Positions 1 to 5,767 of a stretch of 6,707 bases of DNA are shown here, piece after piece (the stretch's first letter is position 1; each line of letters begins with the position of its first letter). The stretch is from Caulobacter sp. (GTDB lineage Bacteria > Pseudomonadota > Alphaproteobacteria > Caulobacterales > Caulobacteraceae): assembly GCA_028291125.1 (NCBI GenBank), contig JAQGIN010000385.1, positions 1-6,707 on the forward strand, given 5' to 3'. The position numbers were made by a program, and so were the translations under genes. Under the pieces are notes generated by a model that worked only from the letters and a program-made list of their open reading frames with translations, did no database searches and had not been told where the DNA came from.

Positions 1-1091
1 TCGAGCGAGAACAGCCGCGGCTGGTTGTCCGGCGGCAGCAGATAGCCGACGCCCTGGCCGCGGAAATTGGCGATGCGCGACTGCACCTCGACGATCCAGT
101 TGAAACAGACCACCTGGGTCCCGGGCCGCGAGAACAGCGTGTTGTGCATGCCCGAGCCGAACTCGCCGATCACATAGTCGGCCCCCGAGAACAGCCGCAC
201 CTGACGGCGCCAGCTCAGCGTCTCGGGATGGACCACGGCGAACCCGTGCGCGCGGGCGATGGCCTCGAGCTCGGCGGCGTTCTCGAGCGAGCGGAACGCC
301 GACGGCGTGTGGCGGCGGCTGACGAACAGCCGGCGGCCGGCCTGGCCCGTGGGCAGCGGCGGCCGACCCCGCAGCACGGCCTTCAGGCCGGTCGGCACGT
401 CGGCCCAGGCGGGGCGATGGGCCCAGCGCACATGCTGATCGATCAGCGCCGTGAAGGCTGGGTGGAACTGGTAGTCGACATGGCACATCCCCGGCGCGAT
501 CAGCCGCTCGACCTCCAGGTGCTCGCGTTCATAGTCGTAGAACACCACCGGCCACGCCCCCAGCACCTCGGCGATGATCTTGCGGACGAAGGCCGGCGTG
601 TTGGACGGCAGCAGGATCGGATAGCGGCGCAGGTGCGGCAGGTGGTGCTTCAGCAGCAGCAGCTTGGGAAACATCTCCAGCAGGAAATGGCCGAACACGA
701 AGTTGAAGTGGGCGACGGCGATGCCGACCGGGATCTTGCGCCCCGTGGTCGCCTCGGGATGGGCCCAGCTGGAAACGAGGATGTCGTCGCGGGTGAAGCC
801 GCGGATATAGGCTGGGAAGAGGGTGGGCGCGTACAGATAGGCCCCGTCGGCCATCAGGTGGGCGCCCGGGCCGGCCACCTTCACGTTCGACAGCACATAG
901 AGGTCGACGTCCGGGGCCGGGGCGACGGCCGCGTGCAGGGAATCGATCTGGTCGACGCCGGTGGGCCACAGCATCGGCTGGGCCTCGGCCGTCTGGCCGC
1001 CCGCCTCCAGCCGCACGCGATAGACGGCCGGGCCCTCGCTCAGGCTGAAGGCGCGGACGGGCGCGTCTGAAAGATCGAGCAAGGCGACCAA
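1..1091 (-). CDS. Glycosyltransferase family 61 (DUF563) protein, 3' end cut by window edge
   Basis: The minus-strand frame is open from a stop at 1122-1124 to the left edge, so 363 residues are visible and the C-terminus is missing. I recognise the GT61/DUF563 family (capsular or surface polysaccharide glycosyltransferases, COG4421-like) from several blocks: HFNFVFGHFLLEMFPKL at about residues 128-144, LFVSRR at 255-260 followed by an E-N pair at 270-271, and GEFGSGMHN at 309-317 followed by a predicted beta strand. Family members transfer sugars onto glycans or surface polysaccharide; the substrate cannot be read from sequence. There is no signal peptide or membrane segment, so a cytosolic enzyme is likely. 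No ATG lies near the N-terminus. I chose TTG at 1089-1091 because AGGGGG sits 10 bases upstream; another TTG at 1080-1082 is possible. The next gene upstream on this strand (DUF465) ends 64 bases away, so co-transcription is possible. Confidence 0.85.
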   Translation of the reverse strand, partial: MVALLDLSDAPVRAFSLSEGPAVYRVRLEAGGQTAEAQPMLWPTGVDQIDSLHAAVAPAPDVDLYVLSNVKVAGPGAHLMADGAYLYAPTLFPAYIRGFTRDDILVSSWAHPEATTGRKIPVGIAVAHFNFVFGHFLLEMFPKLLLLKHHLPHLRRYPILLPSNTPAFVRKIIAEVLGAWPVVFYDYEREHLEVERLIAPGMCHVDYQFHPAFTALIDQHVRWAHRPAWADVPTGLKAVLRGRPPLPTGQAGRRLFVSRRHTPSAFRSLENAAELEAIARAHGFAVVHPETLSWRRQVRLFSGADYVIGEFGSGMHNTLFSRPGTQVVCFNWIVEVQSRIANFRGQGVGYLLPPDNQPRLFSL

Positions 1092-1162
1092 GGCAACAAT
1101 TCCCCCTGAGGCGCGCCGAGCCTATCGCCTGAGGCGAGAAAGGAAAGCGCCACGCCTAGGCG
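1092..1162. promoter_or_regulatory. Three related GC palindromes upstream of the GT61 gene
   Basis: The short gap upstream of the GT61 start holds CCTGAGGCG at 1105-1113, the interrupted palindrome CGCCTGAGGCG at 1126-1136, and the perfect palindrome CGCCTAGGCG at 1153-1162, which spans the stop codon of the DUF465 gene. The first two share a 9-base direct repeat 23 bases apart. The arrangement could be an operator for the GT61 gene or small hairpins in a readthrough transcript. No T-run follows them on the minus strand, so they do not look like a terminator. The role is inferred and uncertain. Confidence 0.3.
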
Positions 1163-1377
1163 ATGATGTCGGGCGTCAGCTGATCTTCCAGCCGGCTGAT
1201 CTCGTCCTTGAGGCTGAGCTTCTTCTTCTTCAGCCGGGCGATCTGCAGCATGTCGGGCTGAGGCAGGCCTTCCAGGGCGCTGACCGCGGCGCTGAGGTCC
1301 TGGTGCTCCTCGCGCAGCAGCGCCAGTCGGCGCTCGCGGGAGACGTCGGAGTCGGCGGATGGATCGTCATCGTTCAT
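1156..1377 (-). CDS. YdcH/DUF465 family small coiled-coil protein (73 aa)
   Basis: This small charged helical protein carries the DUF465 core at roughly residues 17-68. A first helix (RRLALLREEHQDLSAAVSAL) leads to a turn with a Leu-Pro-Gln-Pro segment at 38-41. A very basic run follows (RLKKKKLSLKDEI, about 48-60), typical of the family. The first 15 residues are an acidic Asp/Ser-rich extension that the second DUF465 protein in this window lacks. No biochemical function is known to me for the family; the heptad-like pattern suggests a helical hairpin or coiled coil acting as a cytosolic partner protein. The start is supported by GGAGGA a few bases upstream of the ATG. It lies 66 bases downstream of the TIGR02444 gene on the same strand, so it may belong to the ubiX operon. 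Confidence 0.88.
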   Translation of the reverse strand: MNDDDPSADSDVSRERRLALLREEHQDLSAAVSALEGLPQPDMLQIARLKKKKLSLKDEISRLEDQLTPDIIA

Positions 1378-1443
1378 GGACGCTCCTCCAAGGACTGGTC
1401 CCGGCGGCGTGATACGGCGCCAATGCCTGCCTGTCGGTAAAAA

Positions 1444-1893
1444 TCACGACAGAGCGTCGGCCAATCGCGCCAAAGCGGCCTCGCGCGGCGGGTCGCCCAG
1501 GGCGCGGGCGGCGGCCGACAGGCCGTCGAGAAGCGGCGTCGGCGGTCCGGGCGGGCCGGAGACCGCCTCGAGGGTCTCCATCAGCACCCGCTCGCCCTGC
1601 AGTTCGACGGCCTTGACCGCGTCGCGCAGGGTCTCGCGTGCGGCGTCATCGACCGGCGGCTGGGCGGGTTTCAGGGCCCGGCGCACGCCGCGCAGCGGCG
1701 CGCCGACCTCGGCGTCCCAGCGGCGGACCAGGGCGGCGGCGGCGGCGAGGTCGACGGCGCGGCCCTCGGCCGCGGTCCAAGCCGCCCACAGCAGATAGGG
1801 CACGTTCTGGCCGTGGGCGTCCTGCAGGTGCAGGCAGGCCTCCGCGGCGTTCGGTCGCGCATAGACTTCCAGCGCCCAGTCCCAGAGCCTCAC
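1444..1893 (-). CDS. TIGR02444 family protein (149 aa)
   Basis: The N-terminus fits the TIGR02444 (DUF2390) family: a short hydrophobic start with LWDWALEVYARP (3-14), then ACLHLQDAHGQNVPYLLWAAW (19-39). The rest is alanine-rich and helical, with a predicted helix at 84-112 and a proline-rich linker at about 113-120. No catalytic residues are evident, and the family function is unknown to me. The start codon is GTG at 1891-1893, and its GTGA overlaps the TGA stop of ubiX by 4 bases, a classic sign of translational coupling. It is therefore almost certainly co-expressed with the flavin prenyltransferase. I see no signal peptide or membrane segment. Confidence 0.85.
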   Translation of the reverse strand: MRLWDWALEVYARPNAAEACLHLQDAHGQNVPYLLWAAWTAAEGRAVDLAAAAALVRRWDAEVGAPLRGVRRALKPAQPPVDDAARETLRDAVKAVELQGERVLMETLEAVSGPPGPPTPLLDGLSAAARALGDPPREAALARLADALS

Positions 1894-2495
1894 GCCTCGT
1901 CTCCCTCGACTACGGTGGCCAGATCCTCGCCCCAGCGCCGCACCGGACGCCAGGACAGGCCGAACAGGTCCAACGCCCGACCGACCGATTGGTCGACCAT
2001 CTCCTCGAGGCTGGCGGGCTTGGCGTAGAAGGCCGGCAGCGGCGGGGCGATCACCGCCCCCATCTCGGCCAGCTTGGTCAGGGTGCGCAGATGGCCCAGG
2101 TGCAGCGGCGTCTCGCGCACCATCAGCACCAGGGTCCGGCGCTCCTTGAGGGTGACGTCGGCGGCGCGGCTGAGCAGGGACGAGGTCACGCCGGTGGCGA
2201 TCTCGCTCATGGTCCGCACCGAGCAGGGGGCGACGATCATCCCCAGGGTGCGGAACGAGCCCGAGGCGATGGCGGCGCCGATGTCGGAGGCCTTGTGCGT
2301 CACCGCGGCCTTGGCGTTGACGTCGGCCACCGACAGGTCGGTTTCCTGCGACAGGGTCAGGGCGGCCGATTTCGACAGCACCAGATGGCTCTCGACGCCC
2401 AGCTCGCGGCAGGCGTCCAGGGCCCGCAGGCCGTAGACGACGCCGGAGGCGCCCGAGATTCCCACCACCAGCCTGGGTCGTTCAATGTCCGACAT
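1890..2495 (-). CDS. ubiX: Flavin prenyltransferase UbiX
   Basis: UbiX joins dimethylallyl phosphate to reduced FMN to make prenylated FMN, the cofactor of UbiD-type decarboxylases, here most likely for ubiquinone synthesis in the cytosol. At 201 aa it has the family's usual length. Visible motifs are GISGASG (12-18), SGSF (78-81), APCSVRT (89-95, FMN site), LKERRTLVLMVRETPL (116-131) and PPLPAFY (151-157). Compared with the Pseudomonas enzyme, as I recall its numbering, the active-site set appears as R110, K117, R127, E128, Y157 and W188 at a constant offset of 12, so the enzyme should be active. No ubiD is in the window. The ribosome site is weak (GACGGA about 13 bases upstream), but the ATG fits the family N-terminus. 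A TTGACG hexamer lies 37 bases upstream of the start (2532-2537, minus), without a convincing -10 partner. The downstream TIGR02444 gene overlaps the stop codon. Confidence 0.96.
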   Translation of the reverse strand: MSDIERPRLVVGISGASGVVYGLRALDACRELGVESHLVLSKSAALTLSQETDLSVADVNAKAAVTHKASDIGAAIASGSFRTLGMIVAPCSVRTMSEIATGVTSSLLSRAADVTLKERRTLVLMVRETPLHLGHLRTLTKLAEMGAVIAPPLPAFYAKPASLEEMVDQSVGRALDLFGLSWRPVRRWGEDLATVVEGDEA

Positions 2496-2624
2496 GGTCG
2501 ATTTCGTCCGTCACGGGATTAAGCGGGGCCACGTCAAGCGCTGGCGCTCGCAACCATATGTGATCTGACAGCCGGACGCAGCGGGTGTTCACTAGCCGAC
2601 CTAACCAGCAAGGAGCCGAGCGCC
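2496..2624. other. Divergent intergenic region between ubiX and a DUF465 gene
   Basis: These 129 bases must carry the start signals of both divergent genes. A minus-strand TTGACG (2532-2537) could be a -35 for ubiX. On the plus strand AAGGAG (2610-2615) is the ribosome site of the DUF465 gene. I could not match a complete Caulobacter housekeeping promoter in either direction, and no CtrA box (TTAA-N7-TTAA) is present. Confidence 0.4.
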
Positions 2625-2798
2625 ATGGCCATCGAATCCCGTATCCGCGAACTGGGGTCCCGTCACGAGAACCTCGATCGCACGATTCAGGAAGAGACGA
2701 ACCGGCCCGCCTGCGATGGGACCAAGCTTAGGGACCTCAAGCGACAGAAACTCAGGCTCAAGGAAGAGATCGAAGGCCTAAGGTCCCGCCTCAACTAA
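2625..2798 (+). CDS. Short YdcH/DUF465 family protein (57 aa)
   Basis: ATG at 2625 to TAA at 2796-2798 encodes 57 residues beginning MAIESRIRELGSRHENLD and ending in a basic-acidic helix (LRDLKRQKLRLKEEIEGL, about 36-53). It aligns without gaps to the core of the DUF465 protein at 1156-1377: both have an (E/H)-x-x-L first helix, a short turn, then (R/K)LK/DLK-x2-K-L-x-LK-(D/E)EI. AAGGAG lies 9 bases before the ATG, and a strong terminator follows the stop by 15 bases, so it is a stand-alone transcription unit. Composition differs from its neighbours. By my count it is about 58% GC with about 74% GC at third positions, and it uses AGG three times plus CTA, CGA, CTT and AAA, which are uncommon in the flanking genes. 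The function is unknown; it is probably a helical-hairpin partner protein. Confidence 0.85.
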   Translation: MAIESRIRELGSRHENLDRTIQEETNRPACDGTKLRDLKRQKLRLKEEIEGLRSRLN

Positions 2799-2813
2799 GA
2801 CCCTGAAGAAACG

Positions 2814-2847
2814 CCCCCGCCCGAGTCTCTCGGGCGGGGGTTTTCTT
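2814..2847. terminator. Bidirectional intrinsic terminator between DUF465 and trcR
   Basis: A perfect 12-base-pair GC-rich stem (arms 2814-2825 and 2829-2840, loop TCT) is followed on the plus strand by TTTTCTT. Read on the minus strand the same stem is followed, after GCG, by TTTCTTC (complement of 2806-2812). It sits between the convergent stops at 2798 and 2855, so it should end both transcripts. Confidence 0.92.
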
Positions 2848-2854
2848 GTGGACT

Positions 2855-3568
2855 CTAGTCTTCCAGATCGTCTTCGTCGTCGTGGAAGGTGGCCTTGCCG
2901 AACACGTCCTCGGCCTTGGGCTCGATCCGCGCGGCGCGGATTTCCTTCTCTTCCTCGTCCTGAGCCTGCAGATGGCCGGTCTCCGAAGCGGGGCGCAGGG
3001 TCGGATCCTCGGGCAGGATGCCCTTTTTCAGATCATCCTTGGCCTTCTTCTCGGCCGCCTTCTTGACCAGGGCGTCCAGTTCCAGCTGGCCGATCAGGCC
3101 CAGGGTCACCGGATCGATCGGCTTGATGTTGGCCGCGTTCCAGTGGGTGCGGTGACGCACCTGGTCGATGGTCGACTTGGTGGTGCCGAGGATCTTGGAG
3201 ATCTGGGCGTCGGTCACTTCCGGGTGGTGACGCAGGAACCAGGCGATGGCGTCCGGGCGGTCCTGGCGACGCGACACCGGGGTGTAGCGCGGGGCCTTCT
3301 TCTGCGGCTTCAGCAGTTCGGCGTGGCGGCTGATCTGCTGCTTCATGCGGTAGTCGGCGCTGGCCTGGGCCTTGTCGAGCTCCTCGCGGGTCAGCTGACC
3401 GTTGCCGATCGGGTCGGCGCCGCGGATGTCGCGCGCCACTTCGCCGTCGGCGATGCCGCGGACTTCCAGCGGGTGCAGACCGCAGAAATCGGCGATCTGC
3501 TCGAAGGTCAGGGACGTGTTGTCCACCAGCCAGACGGCGGTCGCCTTGGGCATCAGGATGTCGGACAT
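2855..3568 (-). CDS. trcR: DUF1013 family cell-cycle transcriptional regulator TrcR
   Basis: This 237-aa protein matches the alphaproteobacterial DUF1013 family, now named TrcR, a putative cell-cycle DNA-binding regulator. Two helix-turn-helix-like segments are visible: TFEQIADFCGLHPLEVRGIA at 21-40 and VTDAQISKILGTTKSTIDQV at 118-137. Between them is a basic linker (about 76-104) with PRYTPVSRRQDRPDAIAWFL, a family hallmark. A lysine-rich helix (165-182) follows, and the last ten or so residues are almost all acidic (HDDEDDLED), a layout suited to contact with RNA polymerase or partner proteins. There is no signal or membrane segment. The ATG has GGAG 5 bases upstream. A hairpin at 3589-3610 lies just before the ribosome site, and an AT-rich stretch behind it may be the promoter. 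The DUF72 gene on the same strand ends 92 bases upstream. I am confident of the family and less so of any specific regulon. Confidence 0.9.
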   Translation of the reverse strand: MSDILMPKATAVWLVDNTSLTFEQIADFCGLHPLEVRGIADGEVARDIRGADPIGNGQLTREELDKAQASADYRMKQQISRHAELLKPQKKAPRYTPVSRRQDRPDAIAWFLRHHPEVTDAQISKILGTTKSTIDQVRHRTHWNAANIKPIDPVTLGLIGQLELDALVKKAAEKKAKDDLKKGILPEDPTLRPASETGHLQAQDEEEKEIRAARIEPKAEDVFGKATFHDDEDDLED

Positions 3569-3588
3569 GCGGGCTCCAGAAATGACGG

Positions 3589-3610
3589 CGCCCGACCTTT
3601 CGGCCGGGCG
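3589..3610 (-). promoter_or_regulatory. GAAA-tetraloop hairpin in the trcR leader
   Basis: In minus-strand RNA the two 9-base arms (3602-3610 and 3589-3597) pair completely with one G-U pair and enclose a GAAA (GNRA) loop. On the plus strand the same position is an A-C mismatch, so the structure favours the trcR sense transcript. It ends about 20 bases before the start codon, directly upstream of the ribosome site, and has no U-run after it. It may stabilise the mRNA or affect translation; the role is inferred. Confidence 0.5.
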
Positions 3611-3656
3611 GGATATTCTCTTAAGCCTATAATCCCCTTCGATAAGAAAGGGAACG
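3611..3656 (-). promoter_or_regulatory. Possible trcR promoter in an AT-rich island
   Basis: The gap upstream of trcR is conspicuously AT-rich within GC-rich DNA. On the minus strand TATAGG (3626-3631) could serve as a -10, with TTCCCT (3649-3654) 17 bases upstream as a poor -35. Both hexamers are weak matches, so this is only a candidate. Confidence 0.3.
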
Positions 3657-3660
3657 GCGA

Positions 3661-4395
3661 TCAGGCGCCGTCGTCGCGGAGCATGTCCAGCAGGCGGTCG
3701 GCGTCCTTGGGCGCGGCGCTTTTGACGTCGTTGTCGAAGTAGCCGAACACCGTCTTGCCCGCCGCGCGCCAGCGGCGGATGTGCTCGGCCCAGCGCTTCA
3801 GTTCGGCCTCGCCATAGCGGCCGTGATAGTGGCCGCCCGGGCCGTGACCGCGCAGATAGACCAGGTCGGCGATCGTCACCCAGGGCGCGGGCGCGTCATG
3901 ATGGTCGGAGATGCAGAAGGCCGCGCCGTGGTCGCGCAGGATGTCGAACACCGTCTCGTCGTACCAGCTACGGTGGCGGAACTCGACGACGGCCTTGGGT
4001 GTCCGGGGCAGCCAGCCGAGGAAGCGTTTCAGCCGCTCGTCGTCGCGATGCAGCATCGGCGGCAACTGCACCAGGGCCGGGCCCTGATGCGCGCCCAGCG
4101 GCCTCATGCGGCCGAACACCAGCTCGACCGAGTCGCGGCAGTCCTTGAGCTTCTTGTTGTGGGTGATGTAGCGAGACACCTTCCAGGCGAACAGGAAGCC
4201 CTGGGGGGCCTGGTCGGCCCAGGCGGCGACGGTCTTTTCCGACGGCAGCCGATAGAAGCTGCCATTGATCTCGGTGGTGTCGAAGCGGGTGACGTAATAG
4301 GCGAGCCGGTCCTTGGCCTTCACCGTCTCCGGATAGAAGGGGCCTTTCCAGTCGTCATAGGTCCAGCCGGAGCAGCCGATATGCACCTTGCTCAT
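3661..4395 (-). CDS. DUF72 family protein (YecE-like TIM barrel)
   Basis: The protein is a 244-residue DUF72 member of full length. The hallmark IGCSGWTYDDWKGPFYPE lies at residues 5-22. It is followed by FDTTEINGSFYRLPSEKTVAAW (38-59), FAWKVSRYITH (about 69-79), LVQLPPML, VEFRHRSW and the C-terminal FGYFDND. The family adopts a TIM-barrel fold; its enzymatic activity has not been settled to my knowledge, so no reaction is assigned. I chose the ATG at 4393-4395 because the family begins directly with this motif. The frame stays open further upstream to 4554, but that stretch is Arg/Pro-rich shadow sequence overlapping the 3' end of the oxidoreductase gene. The ribosome site is weak. It starts 35 bases downstream of that gene on the same strand and may share its transcript. 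Confidence 0.92.
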   Translation of the reverse strand: MSKVHIGCSGWTYDDWKGPFYPETVKAKDRLAYYVTRFDTTEINGSFYRLPSEKTVAAWADQAPQGFLFAWKVSRYITHNKKLKDCRDSVELVFGRMRPLGAHQGPALVQLPPMLHRDDERLKRFLGWLPRTPKAVVEFRHRSWYDETVFDILRDHGAAFCISDHHDAPAPWVTIADLVYLRGHGPGGHYHGRYGEAELKRWAEHIRRWRAAGKTVFGYFDNDVKSAAPKDADRLLDMLRDDGA

Positions 4396-4430
4396 TCGCC
4401 TGAAAGCGGCTGAGCGGCGATTTGGATGCG

Positions 4431-5405
4431 TCAGGCGATCAGCACCACCTTGCCGACATGCGCGCCGGCCTCGAGGTGGGCGTGGGCCTGGGCGGCCTGG
4501 GCCAGGGGAAAGGTGGCGTCGACGATCGGTTTGATCTGGCCGGCGGCGATCCACGGCCAGACCACGCGCTCGACCTCGGCCGCCAGCCGCGCCTTCTCGT
4601 CGGACGAGCGCGGTCGCAGGGTCGAGCCGGTGATCAGGGCCCGCTTCTGCATGAGCTTCATCACCGGGACCTCGATCACCGCCCCGCCCAGGCTGGCGAT
4701 ATAGACGATGCGCCCGCCGGTGTTCAGGGCCTCGAGGTTCTTCTCGAAATAGCTGGCCCCGACCATGTCGAGCACCACGTCGACGCCGCCATAGTCCTTG
4801 GCGACCTGGGCGAAGTCCTCGGTCAGGGCGTCGACGGCGACATCGGCGCCGAGGGCCAGGGCCTGGGCCTTCTTGTCGGCGCCGCGGCCGGTGGCGATGA
4901 CCTTGGCCCCCGCCGCCTTGGCCAGGGCGATGGCGGTTGTGCCGATTCCGGACGTTCCGCCATGCACCAGCAGGGTCTCGCCGAGCTTCAGCGCCCCATG
5001 TTCGAACACATTGGCGTAGACGGTGAACACCGTCTCGGGCAGCGCGGCGGCGTGGACAAAGTCGAAACCGTCGGGAATCGGCAGGGCGTGGCGGGCGTCG
5101 ACCACCGCGTATTCGGCGTAGCCGCCGCCGCCCAGCAGGGCGGTGACCCGGTCGCCGACGGCCCAGCGGCCGGCGGCGACGGCGACCTCGCCGGCGACTT
5201 CCAGGCCGAGGCCGTCCGGCGCGCCAGGCGGCGGCGGGTAGTAACCCAGGCGCTGCAGCAGGTCCGGACGATTGACGCCGGCCGCGCGGACGCGGATCAG
5301 GATCTGGCCGGGGCCCGGCTCGGGCACGGAGACGGAGACCGGCTTCAGGGCCTCGGCCGGGCCCTTGCCGCCGTCGATGGCGATCGCGGTCATGCGGCTG
5401 GTCAT
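4431..5405 (-). CDS. NAD(P)H quinone oxidoreductase, PIG3 family
   Basis: This zinc-free medium-chain dehydrogenase/reductase probably transfers electrons from NADPH to quinones in the cytosol. From the chosen start it has 324 aa, close to PIG3/QOR proteins. The GroES-like domain contains AAGVNRPDLLQRLGYYPPPPGAPDGLGLEVAGEV (41-74), the family signature. The Rossmann domain carries VHGGTSGIGTTAIALAKAAGAKV (147-169), the nucleotide-binding loop, then LGADVAVD and VDVVLDMVG. The C-terminus, HLEAGAHVGKVVL, is also typical. No zinc-binding cysteine cluster is present. Three in-frame ATGs exist, at 5423, 5405 and 5393. I prefer 5405 because GGAG lies 9 bases upstream and the 5423 start has only a distant AAGGG; the protein core begins near MTAIAID in any case. 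It is divergent from the DUF1192 gene, and DUF72 follows on the same strand. Confidence 0.93.
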   Translation of the reverse strand: MTSRMTAIAIDGGKGPAEALKPVSVSVPEPGPGQILIRVRAAGVNRPDLLQRLGYYPPPPGAPDGLGLEVAGEVAVAAGRWAVGDRVTALLGGGGYAEYAVVDARHALPIPDGFDFVHAAALPETVFTVYANVFEHGALKLGETLLVHGGTSGIGTTAIALAKAAGAKVIATGRGADKKAQALALGADVAVDALTEDFAQVAKDYGGVDVVLDMVGASYFEKNLEALNTGGRIVYIASLGGAVIEVPVMKLMQKRALITGSTLRPRSSDEKARLAAEVERVVWPWIAAGQIKPIVDATFPLAQAAQAHAHLEAGAHVGKVVLIA

Positions 5406-5494
5406 CGGCGAAAACTCCGTCATGCTTGCGTCACACCCTTGGTAGGCGTCAGATAACCGACCGAAAAGGGCAGAAGCGAAGGGAGACCGATCCG

Positions 5495-5701
5495 ATGTTC
5501 GAAGAACCGGTCGAGCCGCGCGGCTTTAGCGGCCAGGCGTTGACCGACGCCGCGCACGAGGATCTCGAGATCTACGGCGTCCGCGAACTCGAGGAGCGGA
5601 TCGCGGCGCTGGAGGCGGAAATCGCCCGCACCCGCACCCAACTCGAAAAGAAGCGGGCCGGGCGCGACGCGGCGAATGCGATCTTTGGTCGCCTGGACTA
5701 A
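5495..5701 (+). CDS. DUF1192 family small coiled-coil protein (68 aa)
   Basis: The protein fits DUF1192, small alphaproteobacterial proteins of about 60-70 aa. Its N-terminus is acidic (MFEEPVEPRGF), then DLEIYGVRELEERIAALEAEIARTRTQLEKKRAGRDAANAIFG spans 23-65. The second part is a continuous coiled-coil helix with heptad leucines and isoleucines. No catalytic residues are present and the function is unknown; it is presumably a cytosolic helical partner. The start was chosen at 5495 because AAGGGAG lies 9 bases upstream; an extension to 5426 would be basic and unlike the family. It is divergent from the oxidoreductase gene and sits 122 bases upstream of rcdA on the same strand, so partial readthrough into rcdA is possible because I see no terminator between them. 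Confidence 0.88.
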   Translation: MFEEPVEPRGFSGQALTDAAHEDLEIYGVRELEERIAALEAEIARTRTQLEKKRAGRDAANAIFGRLD

Positions 5702-5725
5702 ACTCTCTGAATAGATTCGAAGGGT

Positions 5726-5752
5726 AAGGTCGCGAAACGGGACGCGACGCTT
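5726..5752. promoter_or_regulatory. Inverted repeat just upstream of the rcdA sigma-54 element
   Basis: GTCGCG (5729-5734) and CGCGAC (5743-5748) form a perfect 6-base inverted repeat with an 8-base spacer. AAG (5726-5728) and CTT (5750-5752) extend it if one base is bulged. Its place at about -50 to -27 could suit an activator or repressor site, although enhancer-binding proteins usually act from further upstream. A GATTC CcrM-type site lies just before it at 5714-5718. Confidence 0.4.
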
Positions 5753-5767
5753 GGCACGGGGGTTGCA
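5751..5767 (+). promoter_or_regulatory. Sigma-54 (RpoN) -24/-12 promoter of rcdA
   Basis: The sequence TTGGCACGGGGGTTGCA matches the RpoN consensus YTGGCACG-N4-TTGCW at every fixed base. The invariant GG (5753-5754) and GC (5765-5766) are separated by the required 10 bases. Transcription would start near 5777, leaving a leader of about 46 bases before the rcdA ATG. This implies dependence on an ATP-driven enhancer-binding protein. No CtrA box of the form TTAA-N7-TTAA is found in the gap. Confidence 0.75.

Noticed and set aside
144..1070. Long plus-strand open frame starting with GTG opposite the GT61 gene
   Set aside because: The translation is His/Gly/Arg-rich with no recognisable domain, while the minus strand gives clear GT61 motifs. 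It is a GC-rich antisense shadow.
3614..3656. CtrA box or intrinsic terminator between DUF72 and trcR
   Set aside because: Only one TTAA is present, without a second half at the required spacing. The CCCTT/AAGGG hairpin has just five pairs and no proper U-run.
2846..3742. Plus-strand open frame of 298 codons opposite trcR
   Set aside because: It is antisense to a clear DUF1013 protein, crosses the trcR leader hairpin, and has no domain or good ribosome site.
4396..4554. N-terminal extension of the DUF72 gene
   Set aside because: The extension is Arg/Pro-rich, overlaps the upstream gene, and precedes the point where the conserved family N-terminus begins.
4422..5456. Plus-strand open frame of 344 codons opposite the quinone oxidoreductase
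   Set aside because: It has a Gly/Asp/His-biased shadow composition; the opposite strand encodes an unmistakable dehydrogenase.
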